Origin: Winogradskyella helgolandensis | Lineage (GTDB): Bacteria; Bacteroidota; Bacteroidia; Flavobacteriales; Flavobacteriaceae | NCBI RefSeq assembly: GCF_013404085.1 | Contig: NZ_JABFHO010000001.1 | Span: 2,801,001-2,865,000 of the forward strand | Length of the DNA stretch: 64,000 bases | Direction: 5' to 3' | In this document: in pieces, positions 45,678 to 54,018 of the stretch | Position numbering within the stretch: position 1 is the first letter of the stretch | Layout of the letters: the number at the start of each line of letters is the position of its first letter | Notes under the pieces: model-generated | Database searches by the model: none | Told to the model about the DNA's origin: nothing | The model's input: the letters and a program-made list of their open reading frames with translations, nothing else | Program-made: the position numbers and the translations under genes

Positions 45678-46712
45678 ATGTATAAAAACAATAAAATTAC
45701 GGTATTCTCACACTTATTAGTATGGCTAGTATTGTTCAGTATGCCTTACGTATTATCTTATGGGCAATCGCAAGAAATAAATAGGATTGTAGCACATTTC
45801 TGGATTCCTATAGTGTTTTATGCTGTCATTTTCTATACCAATTACTTTGTACTAATAGATCGGTTTTTATTTACTAAAAAAATGTGGCAATTTGTAGTTG
45901 TTAATATCGCAATGATAGCCGTATTTATTACTTTAAAAGAACAAATAGAAAATAATTTCTTTGCAAGCTTATTAAAGAAACCTGTTAACGATGATGGTAA
46001 TGGTCCTCCGTTTAAAATGTTTCTATATATCCAAATGCTATCGTATATGGCGCCTTTACTATTTTCTATAGCTATAAAAACGACCAAGCGTTGGATACAA
46101 ACGGAGAGCGAACGAAAAGAAGCGGCTCATATTAAATTGAAGTCCGAGTTGCAACATTTACATTACCAGTTACAACCACATTTCTTTTTTAATTCGTTAA
46201 ATAATATTTATGCCATGGTGGATATTTCACCAGATCAAGCCAAAACATCCATTCATAGTTTAAGTAAACTGATGCGTTATATGTTGTATGACACAAACGA
46301 GGAATTGGTTCTACTTTCAAAAGAAATAGATTTCATGACAAAGTATATCGACTTAATGAAATTACGCGTCTCTGGCAAAACTGTAGTTAATTATAGTTTT
46401 CCTTCGGAAGAAACAGGTATCAAAATCGCACCTTTACTTTTCATTTCATTAATTGAAAACGCATTTAAACATGGAGTGTCAGCAAGTAAACAAAGCTCCA
46501 TTCAGATAAATATGACGGTGAATGAAAAAACTGTGGTGTTTACTATTGAAAATGATAATCTTCCAAAAAAGACTGACGATAAAAGTGGTTCTGGAATAGG
46601 ACTTCACAATATTGAAAAACGTTTAGAATTATTATACCTTAATAAGAGTAGTTTTACAACCCAAGTTAAAGAGAATCGTTTTGTAGCTGTTTTAGAAATT
46701 GAAACCAACTAA
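45678..46712 (+). CDS. LytS-type sensor histidine kinase
   Basis: A 344-residue kinase with four membrane helices (about 9-28, 37-57, 68-88, 108-130), a short coiled coil, the phospho-acceptor in QPHFFFNSLNN (His about 169), the N-box FISLIENAFKHG and the G-box GSGIGLHNIEKRLELL. It is the same type as the kinase at 3290-4360. Its cognate LytTR regulator is probably at 49172, two genes downstream. The membrane part holds no recognised sensor domain, so the signal may come through the membrane or from its envelope neighbours. Confidence 0.92.
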   Translation: MYKNNKITVFSHLLVWLVLFSMPYVLSYGQSQEINRIVAHFWIPIVFYAVIFYTNYFVLIDRFLFTKKMWQFVVVNIAMIAVFITLKEQIENNFFASLLKKPVNDDGNGPPFKMFLYIQMLSYMAPLLFSIAIKTTKRWIQTESERKEAAHIKLKSELQHLHYQLQPHFFFNSLNNIYAMVDISPDQAKTSIHSLSKLMRYMLYDTNEELVLLSKEIDFMTKYIDLMKLRVSGKTVVNYSFPSEETGIKIAPLLFISLIENAFKHGVSASKQSSIQINMTVNEKTVVFTIENDNLPKKTDDKSGSGIGLHNIEKRLELLYLNKSSFTTQVKENRFVAVLEIETN

Positions 46713-46792
46713 GTTAACGATACAAAAAAAAATATTTATACGCATACCTGTTTTACTATGCAAAAAAATGAAAGCACTAATGAATAATTAAA

Positions 46793-48124
46793 ATGAAGCA
46801 CATCAAAACGTCGGTTATAATTTGCATTTTATTGTTTGTTAACATTAATCTTTTTGCCCATGAAGGCGGACATGGTGCAGTTTTAAAGGAATGGAAAATA
46901 ACAACCAGCAATGACATAATACAAGCCGATTTTATTACATATGAAGATAACAATGTTTGGCTTAGAGATGCGGACCATACCGTTAAAAGCTATCCGATTT
47001 CAGATTTTTCTAATGAAGATCAACACTATATTAAAACTAAAAGCGAGTTCGTACGAGCGTTAAATAGTCATGTCATTATTGAAACTGATGCGCCATCAGT
47101 ATCCTATTTTAATAGTGTACTTGTGGGTTTAGGAGGCTTTCTTTTGTTCTTTTCTGTTTTTAAACTGATAAAACGAAAAAAAGTAGTGTACCTATCTCAT
47201 GGAGTGCTAGGCTTAGGAGTCATCGTAATGGTGTCGTGCAAAAACACTAATACGACTACAACAAGTACGGAGCAAGTACCGCAAAATAAGGTAGCTTTGA
47301 TGCAAACGTTTTTCGATAAATTTGATGGAGTCACAACACATTCAGATGACAACTTTCTTTATGTGTCATCAAACGGCTTACCGGATCATGAGATGATGGT
47401 AGGTATCACAAACTGGCAACAACAAGTGCCTATTCAACAAAATTATACAGGAAATAATAGTTGGGCAATTCCTTTAAAACCAAAACTTGCAGAAAATCCA
47501 TTATCTACAAAAACCAATTTACTTAAAGGCGCCATTGCTGTAGCGGTTAATGGTATTCCTATTTTTAATCCTTTAAACAATAGAGGTGAAGATGCTAATG
47601 CCATTGGTGAACTCGATAAATGGGGAGGACATTGTGGGCGTGCAGACGATTACCATTACCATTTACCACCATTACACTTACAAGATCAAGTGGGTGCAGG
47701 GAATCCGGTAGCTTATGCTGTGGATGGGTTTCCGGTATACGGAGAAACAACAGATGCCTTAGACGCATACTTTGGTAAAATGAATGTTGATGGTTCTTAC
47801 CAATACCATACTATTAAAGACTATCCTTATTTTATTGCTGGTATGCGAGGCGAAGTTGTATTAGATCCTAAAACAGAAGCCCCAGAAAATCAAGTGTATC
47901 CGCAACCCAGAACACAAGAATTACGACCAGCATTACGACCTTTACGAGGTGCAGAAATTATGGATTTTAAAAACTTGGGAACCAATGCCTATGCATTAAC
48001 ATACCGTTTAGATTCAAAAGAATATATCATAAAATACCATTGGGATAGTAATTATAATTACACCTATGAATTTATAAACCCTGATGGCACAATAATAGTA
48101 GAAAACTATAAACCTAAACCATAA
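46793..48124 (+). CDS. YHYH-domain membrane protein with an internal lipobox-like site
   Basis: A 443-residue protein in two pieces. Residues 1-100 are a signal peptide and a small beta domain (HEGGHGAVLKEWKI...). Two hydrophobic segments follow (about 108-127 and 131-149), the second ending GVIVMVSCKN, which looks exactly like a lipobox (Cys149). A Thr-rich linker and the YHYH domain (about 175-440) come after; the domain is named from GGHCGRADDYHYHLPP, whose His and Cys are probable metal or ligand residues (YHYH at 287-290). This looks like a membrane protein joined to a lipoprotein. It overlaps the next gene by one base. Confidence 0.75.
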   Translation: MKHIKTSVIICILLFVNINLFAHEGGHGAVLKEWKITTSNDIIQADFITYEDNNVWLRDADHTVKSYPISDFSNEDQHYIKTKSEFVRALNSHVIIETDAPSVSYFNSVLVGLGGFLLFFSVFKLIKRKKVVYLSHGVLGLGVIVMVSCKNTNTTTTSTEQVPQNKVALMQTFFDKFDGVTTHSDDNFLYVSSNGLPDHEMMVGITNWQQQVPIQQNYTGNNSWAIPLKPKLAENPLSTKTNLLKGAIAVAVNGIPIFNPLNNRGEDANAIGELDKWGGHCGRADDYHYHLPPLHLQDQVGAGNPVAYAVDGFPVYGETTDALDAYFGKMNVDGSYQYHTIKDYPYFIAGMRGEVVLDPKTEAPENQVYPQPRTQELRPALRPLRGAEIMDFKNLGTNAYALTYRLDSKEYIIKYHWDSNYNYTYEFINPDGTIIVENYKPKP

Positions 48125-49122
48125 TGAAACAGTCAAAACTTTTAGTACTCTTATTATTTATATGTTGTCTAGCTTGTAAAAACAGTAACAATACCGTTAA
48201 AACCATAACGCAAACATATAGTGGTACTGCTTCTATATCTCTAGGCCCTGCAAAAGTAATCACTGAAAATATTTTTGAATGCGATAGAGGTAGAAAAGCT
48301 CCAATAGGTGTATCTACAGCAACCGATGGTACTAACTGGACGGTTCCTGCTGAGGTAAATTTCACAGATGACCGTTTTCCTATGGCTTCAGATTTATTTA
48401 ATCCATGTACTAAAGTAGAATATGCATCCGCAGATGAAGCTTTAGCCGCTTTAGATGGTACAGATATTATAGAAGTTGATGCGGATGGAGACGTCATTAC
48501 GGCTTATGTATTTGCCGATAATTATTTTGAAATATACATCAACGGAGTACCAGTAGGTAAAGATAATGTGCCTTTTACGCCGTTTAATTCTAATATTGTG
48601 CGCTTCAAGGTGAATACACCGTTTACCATTGCTATGAAGTTAGTCGATTGGGAAGAAAATAGCGGTTTAGGGTCTGAAGCCAATAGAGGACAAGCCTTTC
48701 ATCCTGGAGATGGTGGTATGGTAGCGGTTTTTAAAGATGCTAAAGACCATATAGTTGCTACAACAAATTCCGATTGGAAAGCTCAGACATTTTATACAGC
48801 ACCTTTAAAAGATGTATCCTGTGCAGCAGAAGAAGGGACTTTAAGATTAAGCAATAATTGTAGTGTTGAAGATTCTAATGATGGAACCTCATATTATGCT
48901 TTGCATTGGAAAACACCTACGAATTGGCAATCAGCAGACTTTAATGATATGGACTGGCCTAATGCTACAGAGTATACAAATAAAACGATTGGTGTGGATA
49001 ATAAACCAGCATACACTAACTTTATCGATGTTTTTGATAATAGTACCGCAGATGCAAAATTTATATGGTCAACTAATGTTATCCTGGATAATGAAGTTAT
49101 TGTTCGATATACGGTACAATAA
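48124..49122 (+). CDS. Lipoprotein encoded with the YHYH protein
   Basis: A 332-residue lipoprotein: leader and lipobox LAC with Cys18. It has a Cys pair (NIFECDRG and LFNPCTKVEY) in the first half and another (DVSCAAEEG, SNNCSVED) in the second. The second half has a WKTPTNWQSADFNDMDWP segment reminiscent of carbohydrate-binding folds, but this is not a firm match. It shares the ATG with the stop of the preceding gene (TAATG), so translational coupling is likely. No family name. Confidence 0.65.
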   Translation: MKQSKLLVLLLFICCLACKNSNNTVKTITQTYSGTASISLGPAKVITENIFECDRGRKAPIGVSTATDGTNWTVPAEVNFTDDRFPMASDLFNPCTKVEYASADEALAALDGTDIIEVDADGDVITAYVFADNYFEIYINGVPVGKDNVPFTPFNSNIVRFKVNTPFTIAMKLVDWEENSGLGSEANRGQAFHPGDGGMVAVFKDAKDHIVATTNSDWKAQTFYTAPLKDVSCAAEEGTLRLSNNCSVEDSNDGTSYYALHWKTPTNWQSADFNDMDWPNATEYTNKTIGVDNKPAYTNFIDVFDNSTADAKFIWSTNVILDNEVIVRYTVQ

Positions 49123-49171
49123 ATAGCGTAGTAAAACCATTTAATTATTTTAAACTAGAGACAACTAAATT

Positions 49172-49900
49172 ATGAGCAATCTTAAAATTACATGTGTTAT
49201 TGTAGACGATGAGCCTATGGCGCTCAATTTAGTAGAAAGTTATGCGGAAAAAACACCCTTTTTAGACCTAAAGAAAAAATGTAGTAGTGCGCTTGAGGCT
49301 ATGGAGTTTATAAAATCAAACCCAGTAGACTTATTATTTTTAGATATTCAGATGCCAGATTTAACAGGTATAGAGTTTTCAAAAATGTTGCCCAAAGAAA
49401 CACGTGTTATTTTTACAACAGCTTTTGATCATTATGCCTTAGAAGGTTTTAAGGTCGAGGCGATAGACTACTTGCTAAAACCATTTGATTATGCCGAATT
49501 CCTAGCCGCTGCGAATAAAGCCAATACGTGGTTTGAATTGGTAAGAGGAAAACGTCAAAGCGTATTATCTGAAGAAAAAGAGTTTTTGTTTGTGAAGTCT
49601 GAGTACAAGCAATTACGTATTAAACTAGCCGATGTCTTGTATTTTGAAGGTCTTAAGGATTACATTAAAATATGGTTAAAGGACAATCCAAAACCTATTT
49701 TGACACTAATGAGTCTAAAATCATTAGAAGAAGAGCTTCCTGAAACGCAATTTATGCGTGTCCATCGATCGTTTATTGTGTCGCTAAATAATATTGATGT
49801 TATTGAGCGTAGTCAAATAATTATTAATAACCAACGTGTCACTGTATCAGAACAATACAAGTCAAAATTCTTGGAGTTTATCAATAATAACTCTTTGTAG
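49172..49900 (+). CDS. LytTR-family response regulator
   Basis: A 242-residue regulator: receiver domain (Asp58 in LLFLDIQMPDLTGIE, Lys in DYLLKPFDYAEF) and C-terminal LytTR domain (about 140-240, including FMRVHRSFIVSL). It closes the operon starting at 45678 and most likely answers to that kinase. Its target sites are unknown, but the promoters of the two genes right after it (49958-50002 and 50465-50509) share a distinctive element. It resembles the regulator at 2587. Confidence 0.92.
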   Translation: MSNLKITCVIVDDEPMALNLVESYAEKTPFLDLKKKCSSALEAMEFIKSNPVDLLFLDIQMPDLTGIEFSKMLPKETRVIFTTAFDHYALEGFKVEAIDYLLKPFDYAEFLAAANKANTWFELVRGKRQSVLSEEKEFLFVKSEYKQLRIKLADVLYFEGLKDYIKIWLKDNPKPILTLMSLKSLEEELPETQFMRVHRSFIVSLNNIDVIERSQIIINNQRVTVSEQYKSKFLEFINNNSL

Positions 49901-49915
49901 GTGTTGTGATTTTCT

Positions 49916-50002
49916 TTCGTCTAGACATTTCCTTGATTTAGAGATGAAAAGGCCTTGTTCGTCTATTTTACTTTACTACACAGTTAAACAGAGCTACATT
50001 TG
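49916..50002 (+). promoter_or_regulatory. Promoter of the EF-hand-like lipoprotein gene with two activator-like boxes
   Basis: TTCGTCTAG (49916-49924) and TTCGTCTAT (49958-49966) are spaced 42 bases start to start, about four helical turns. From the second box 28 bases lead to TACATTTG (49995-50002), an exact -7 element, and the ATG follows at 50031. No -33 TTG is present in the spacer. Confidence 0.5.
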
Positions 50003-50030
50003 TGCAGCTTAAAAAATTAAAACACATATT

Positions 50031-50330
50031 ATGAAAAAAATAGTTCTGTCATTAGCCGTAGTAATTACTATGTTTAGTTGTGGTAGCGTAAAAGACGTTA
50101 ATACTTCAACAGTATCTCAAGCAGCAACTTTATTAAGCTCATTGAGCTCTAATTCAACTGTTCAACAAATTACTAGTCTTTTTAGTCTATTAGACACTAA
50201 TAATGATGAGGCTATTAGCTCTACAGAAGCGATTGGTTCTGTTGCTGATAATTTTAATGTGCTAGATACGGATAGCAATTCAAGCTTAAATCTTACTGAA
50301 TTAACAGGATTATTGAGTTTACTAAAATAA
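50031..50330 (+). CDS. Small lipoprotein with two EF-hand-like loops
   Basis: A 99-residue lipoprotein with lipobox FSC (Cys17), then a helical region and two loops of the EF-hand type, DTNNDEAISSTE (about 61-72) and DTDSNSSLNLTE (about 83-94), each preceded by a short helix. Loop positions 1, 3, 5 and 12 are filled by acidic, Asn or Ser residues, so calcium binding is plausible. It stands right behind the regulator and has its own special promoter, so it could be a main target of this two-component system. Confidence 0.72.
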   Translation: MKKIVLSLAVVITMFSCGSVKDVNTSTVSQAATLLSSLSSNSTVQQITSLFSLLDTNNDEAISSTEAIGSVADNFNVLDTDSNSSLNLTELTGLLSLLK

Positions 50331-50351
50331 TTACCCCTAGATTAATAGCTG

Positions 50352-50387
50352 AAAGAGGTGTACTATTTATAGTATGCCTTTTTTTTA
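50352..50387 (+). terminator. Terminator after the EF-hand-like gene
   Basis: AGGTGTACT / AGTATGCCT stem with two G-T pairs, 6-nt loop, then a run of T from 50379. Confidence 0.7.
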
Positions 50388-50464
50388 TCTTGAATTTTAA
50401 AAATGGTTAATACTTAAAGAGTAATATCTATAAAATGATCCTGTTGGTAGATACAATAAATGGA

Positions 50465-50509
50465 ATCGTCTATTTACTTTTTATATCAGTATTAATACAG
50501 ATACCTTTA
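50465..50509 (+). promoter_or_regulatory. Promoter of the DUF6515-like gene
   Basis: ATCGTCTAT (50465-50473), 28 bases, then TACCTTTA (50502-50509), one base off TANNTTTG. The spacer resembles that of 49967-49994 (both have a TTACTTT-like start and a CAG..TTAA.CAGA-like end). The ATG is at 50576. Confidence 0.45.
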
Positions 50510-50575
50510 AACTATCAATGTTAAATGAAGTCTTAGTATTGATCGAAAAAGTTTAATCACTAAAATTTTAAAATT

Positions 50576-51181
50576 ATGAAAGTATTTATAAAAGCATTTG
50601 TTTTGCCGTCTTTATTTATCATGGCAGTTGCATCTCAAGGTTCTGCACAAACAAAAAGAACTAATGCAACAAAGAAAGTTGAAACGACAAGAACGGTTTC
50701 TACAACAACTAGAACTTCAACAAACAATAATAGAATATCTAGTAAAAAAGTAGTTTACAAAAAACCGACAAAAAAAGTAGTCTCTGTTAGAACAGTTCCT
50801 AATAGAACGGTTATTACTCATAAAGGACAGAATTACTATTACGGAAATAATAAGTTTTATACACAGTCTCGAGGACGTTATATTGTAATTGCACCAAAAG
50901 TAGGATTTAGAATAAAATCACTACCAACAAATTATAAACGCGTACGTTTTAATACACATAATTATTATAATGTTAGCGGTACGTTTTATCTATACATTAA
51001 TAATGAATATGAAGTTGTGGATCCAGAAATCGGAACGGTCGTGTATGAATTGCCAGATGATTATGAAAAAGTAACTATAGATGGACAAACATACTATGAG
51101 TATGCCAATATATTATATGAAAAAGTACAAGTAGATGGTACAAGAGCTTATGAAGTGGTTGGTATCATTGATGTTGAATAA
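50576..51181 (+). CDS. DUF6515-like secreted protein
   Basis: A 201-residue protein with a signal peptide (ending near SQGSAQ, about residue 25), a basic Thr/Arg/Lys-rich linker (about 27-75) and a C-terminal domain (about 78-201) with repeated Tyr-rich beta strands (GQNYYYGNNKFYTQ, HNYYNVSGTFYLYI, GQTYYEYANILYEK). I associate this pattern with DUF6515 of Bacteroidota, from memory. Function unknown. It has a box-carrying promoter like that of the EF-hand-like gene, so it may belong to the same regulon. Confidence 0.68.
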   Translation: MKVFIKAFVLPSLFIMAVASQGSAQTKRTNATKKVETTRTVSTTTRTSTNNNRISSKKVVYKKPTKKVVSVRTVPNRTVITHKGQNYYYGNNKFYTQSRGRYIVIAPKVGFRIKSLPTNYKRVRFNTHNYYNVSGTFYLYINNEYEVVDPEIGTVVYELPDDYEKVTIDGQTYYEYANILYEKVQVDGTRAYEVVGIIDVE

Positions 51182-51223
51182 TCATAATACGAGAGTTAAA
51201 TTAGATTGATTGGTTGATTGTTG

Positions 51224-51262
51224 AAAAGAGGGTAGTTCTAGAGCTATCCTCTTTTTATTTTT
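51224..51262 (+). terminator. Terminator after the DUF6515-like gene
   Basis: AAAAGAGGGTAG / CTATCCTCTTTT (one G-T pair), 8-nt loop, followed by a T-rich tract. Confidence 0.75.
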
Positions 51263-51427
51263 TATAATTTTAAACGAAATTCGATAATTTTATTAAAATT
51301 TTTAGCGAAAGTTTAGTGTGCGTTCAAGATCCTTTTGGAATAGTTTTCGAGATCTACACGCACAGTTACGAGTTAACCTATTCTTCTGGTGCTTACGCTA
51401 AATAATATATACGGTTTGTAGTATTGC

Positions 51428-51457
51428 ATCCTGAGACTTTGGCTTGGGATATTTTTT
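51428..51457 (+). terminator. Hairpin, CCTGAG/CTTGGG family, copy B
   Basis: ATCCTGAG / CTTGGGAT with loop ACTTTGG and T-run. Lies 247 bases after the previous stop, downstream of another terminator. Confidence 0.65.
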
Positions 51458-51556
51458 GTTTAACGATTGATTTTTAGAGGTGTACGTAAGTTTGCGTATA
51501 TAAAGGTGTTATATTTTGTGTATCTTTAACTTATTATTAATCAACTATATATAACT

Positions 51557-52078
51557 ATGAAATCAAAATTAACAATCACATTGTTTATTATTCTTGGAAT
51601 TGTAATTACAGGATGTAAAGAACTAGAGGTTAAAGAAACCAAAGTTGAAATCGAAAAAGTAGAAATTGATTTAATTAACGACGAGTTTCCTGAAGCAGAA
51701 AAAGAAATTAAGGAAACTTGGGAGGGTATCGTTCAAAGTCTAAAAGATGGTGATATGGATAAGCTAATTGATTTTCATGCTTACAGTCCAAAGTTTACTG
51801 AGTTTAAGAATGGTGAGCCTCGTAATGGTAGTAAAGAAAATGAAGACTTTGAACGCACTACGTTTAGTGCTGTCACGGAAGTGGTGAAATTTGATGCTAA
51901 TGATATGCATATCGCAGTGTATGGGGATGTTGCTAATGTGACCATGCATACTGATTTTCAGCTTATGTTCGGAGAAAAATTGGTAGTTGTTAATGATCAA
52001 TTATCTCTATTGTTTGTGAAGACGACTAATGGATGGAAAATTGTAGGAGAACATCATTCGCCTTTGATTTTGAAATAG
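51557..52078 (+). CDS. SnoaL/NTF2-like lipoprotein, hypothetical
   Basis: A 173-residue lipoprotein: lipobox TGC with Cys20, an acidic/basic coiled stretch (about 25-50), then a domain (about 55-173) with the plan of NTF2/SnoaL proteins: an initial helix (EIKETWEGIVQSLKDGDMDKLIDFH), a YSPKFTEF turn and curved sheet strands ending WKIVGEHHSP. The pocket would bind a small molecule, but no catalytic residues can be picked out. It likely has its own transcript, since hairpins lie on both sides. Confidence 0.65.
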   Translation: MKSKLTITLFIILGIVITGCKELEVKETKVEIEKVEIDLINDEFPEAEKEIKETWEGIVQSLKDGDMDKLIDFHAYSPKFTEFKNGEPRNGSKENEDFERTTFSAVTEVVKFDANDMHIAVYGDVANVTMHTDFQLMFGEKLVVVNDQLSLLFVKTTNGWKIVGEHHSPLILK

Positions 52079-52117
52079 CATTGACATTTATTACTAATAA
52101 ACCTCTCTGTTAAATAG

Positions 52118-52150
52118 AAATCCTGAGTTTTTGGCTTGGGATTTATTTTG
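52118..52150 (+). terminator. Hairpin, CCTGAG/CTTGGG family, copy C
   Basis: AAATCCTGAG / CTTGGGATTT, loop TTTTTGG, then a T-rich tract ending near 52149. Confidence 0.7.
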
Positions 52151-52195
52151 TTAAATATAAATGATACTACGGACTCATTTATATGACAGAACAAC

Positions 52196-52203
52196 TAACT
52201 TTG
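52196..52203 (+). promoter_or_regulatory. -7 promoter element of the 52254 gene
   Basis: TAACTTTG, exact TANNTTTG, 50 bases upstream of ATG 52254. No -33 TTG at the usual spacing. Confidence 0.4.
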
Positions 52204-52253
52204 TACCTTACTTGTAGCAACGATTTAAACCAAGTAATTTAATTATAAAAACT

Positions 52254-52583
52254 ATGGATCAATCAGAATTTTTAGAAAAACATATATTTATCGATTTAAA
52301 AAATGAGAATGATGGATTTGACGACGAATCTATTCACTATTTTTCGGAATCCGATTTTGCTATCGTTTTAAAAAGAGCAGAACATTTTGGACTTAGTATC
52401 TATAAAATTGAACCTTCTTTAGACGGTAAAGCCTTCGAGATTGCCAATCATGATGCTTTTAAAAAGAAAGCCACAGATCCAAAATGGTACACCAAAGCAT
52501 TTTCAGATTTTAAGAAACGCCAAGAAGGATTAGTGTATGCTGCGACTTATAAAGTGTCTAAAAAGCTTTTAGATCGCGAATAA
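52254..52583 (+). CDS. Hypothetical protein, 109 residues
   Basis: Cytosolic by appearance: no signal peptide or membrane segment. The N-terminus is acidic, the C-terminus basic (KKRQEGLVYAATYKVSKKLLDRE). Conserved-looking W and aromatics (PKWYTKAFSDFKK). I recognise no family. The next gene starts 29 bases later and may share the transcript. Confidence 0.55.
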   Translation: MDQSEFLEKHIFIDLKNENDGFDDESIHYFSESDFAIVLKRAEHFGLSIYKIEPSLDGKAFEIANHDAFKKKATDPKWYTKAFSDFKKRQEGLVYAATYKVSKKLLDRE

Positions 52584-52612
52584 GAATCTACCGATATTAT
52601 TGTTTTAAATGT

Positions 52613-52990
52613 ATGACGTATCAAGATGTATTTATAGAATTTTGGGAACAGGTAAAAGCAAGTATTGATGAAGGTACTTTTGCTAAATTAACTATGGCTA
52701 AAACCATTGGGAAACCTGAGCTAAAGAATATTTTTCTAAGGCCCATCTATGCTAAAGATGATTTTAGAGTAATGCTAAAATACAGTTTCAGACCAAGAGA
52801 GGTTGAAGATATAGAGGAGGAGATGAGCTTAGAATCTGCATTACCTATTATTAATCAACATTTAAAAACGTCATTTCTATCTGTGTTACTTTTTACGACG
52901 ACAAAAGATGTCACGTTTAAAGTGAATAAAAAAGGAGTCGGTAGTATTGTAGAAGGATCTCCAACGTTTAAAAATATAATACAAGGTTAG
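52613..52990 (+). CDS. Hypothetical protein, 125 residues
   Basis: A cytosolic-looking alpha/beta protein with no recognised family. It has helical ends and a middle segment (NIFLRPIYAKDDFRVMLKYSFRPREVE) resembling a beta hairpin. It follows the previous gene by 29 bases and shares orientation. No catalytic motif is visible. Confidence 0.55.
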   Translation: MTYQDVFIEFWEQVKASIDEGTFAKLTMAKTIGKPELKNIFLRPIYAKDDFRVMLKYSFRPREVEDIEEEMSLESALPIINQHLKTSFLSVLLFTTTKDVTFKVNKKGVGSIVEGSPTFKNIIQG

Positions 52991-53074
52991 GGGACTAGCC
53001 TTATCATTTCTAATTTTTAACCTTGGTTAGGTTTTGTTATTTTTACTGCACACAAAACTATTGACAAAGTGCAG

Positions 53075-53914
53075 ATGATAGCATTTAATAAAACCATTGC
53101 TTACACTAAAACATGGAAACACACCTTGTGGATCGCTTTATTAGTTGGTGCAATTCTCCCATTATTACTTATTACTTTAGAGCCTTTTGATACCAGTAAT
53201 AGTTTTTCTTATAAACACTTAAGGTTAGCAGGTTATGCGATTTGTATTGTACTGCCTATTCTCGTAGTTCACCCATTTGAAAATTATGTATATAAGCGGC
53301 AAGTGAATCGTTGGTTTGTGCTAAGTGAATTCCTTTATATACTCGTTACACTATTCTTAATATTTGTATGTTGTTTTTTCTATCACTTTTATGTGGTTAG
53401 TGGAGCTTCTACTTTAAACACATCTTATATCTGGGGTTTTATTGGAACGTTCGGATTGCCGTTTACACCAATCATTGTGCCTTTGTGGTTGTATCTGCGT
53501 TCAAAGTATGGCGTAATTGAAGTGCCACTTCAAGATAAAAAGAATGTCATAGTAGAAAAAAGCATAACGATTCAAGGCGAAAGTAAATCTGAAACCCTCA
53601 CTATTTTAGAGTCGGATTTTATCTATGCGCAATCCCAGCAAAATTATGTTGAAGTCTTTTATCTCACAAAAGATGGGGTGCAACAAAAAATGTTTAGAAG
53701 TACACTTTCTAACATTATAAAACAATTACCAAATGCATGGCAAGTTCACCGTTCGTATTTAGTGAATTTAGATTATTTAACGGCTGTAGAAGGAAATGCT
53801 AGAAAGCGTTTCATGAAAATTTCTCATATCGAAGATAGCATTCCAATTTCCCAGAAGTACTATGCGGCCTTGTTTAAGCGGCTTTCAAATTCGTCCCAAG
53901 ACCTTCAAGATTAG
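53075..53914 (+). CDS. Membrane-bound LytTR transcription regulator
   Basis: A 279-residue one-component regulator started at ATG 53075 (GTG 53069 gives two more residues). Four membrane helices (about 16-35, 49-67, 84-108, 119-140) precede a C-terminal LytTR domain (about 170-275) with the signature ending in WQVHRSYLVNLDYL. There is no receiver domain or kinase, so signalling probably runs directly through the membrane part. A likely target is the divergent-free gene immediately after it (54019), whose leader has two TTC(G/A)(A/T)CAC motifs 20 bases apart. Confidence 0.88.
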   Translation: MIAFNKTIAYTKTWKHTLWIALLVGAILPLLLITLEPFDTSNSFSYKHLRLAGYAICIVLPILVVHPFENYVYKRQVNRWFVLSEFLYILVTLFLIFVCCFFYHFYVVSGASTLNTSYIWGFIGTFGLPFTPIIVPLWLYLRSKYGVIEVPLQDKKNVIVEKSITIQGESKSETLTILESDFIYAQSQQNYVEVFYLTKDGVQQKMFRSTLSNIIKQLPNAWQVHRSYLVNLDYLTAVEGNARKRFMKISHIEDSIPISQKYYAALFKRLSNSSQDLQD

Positions 53915-54018
53915 CCCTGAAGTTTCATTTTCGACACAAAAACCTCAGGTTCATCACACTCTTTTTTTTTAGTGGTTTTTATGCGTTCTATTTGTAGGGA
54001 ACATTAAAAACAACACCA

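Larger units (their letters stand above)
51182..51556. other. 375-base intergenic region with stacked hairpins
   Basis: Contains, in order: a terminator (51224-51262), a nested inverted-repeat structure (51301-51402), and a CCTGAG/CTTGGG hairpin (51428-51457). No open frame. The area between 51458 and 51556 holds the leader of the next gene. The presence of two terminator-like hairpins around a structured segment could mark a small transcript. Confidence 0.5.
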
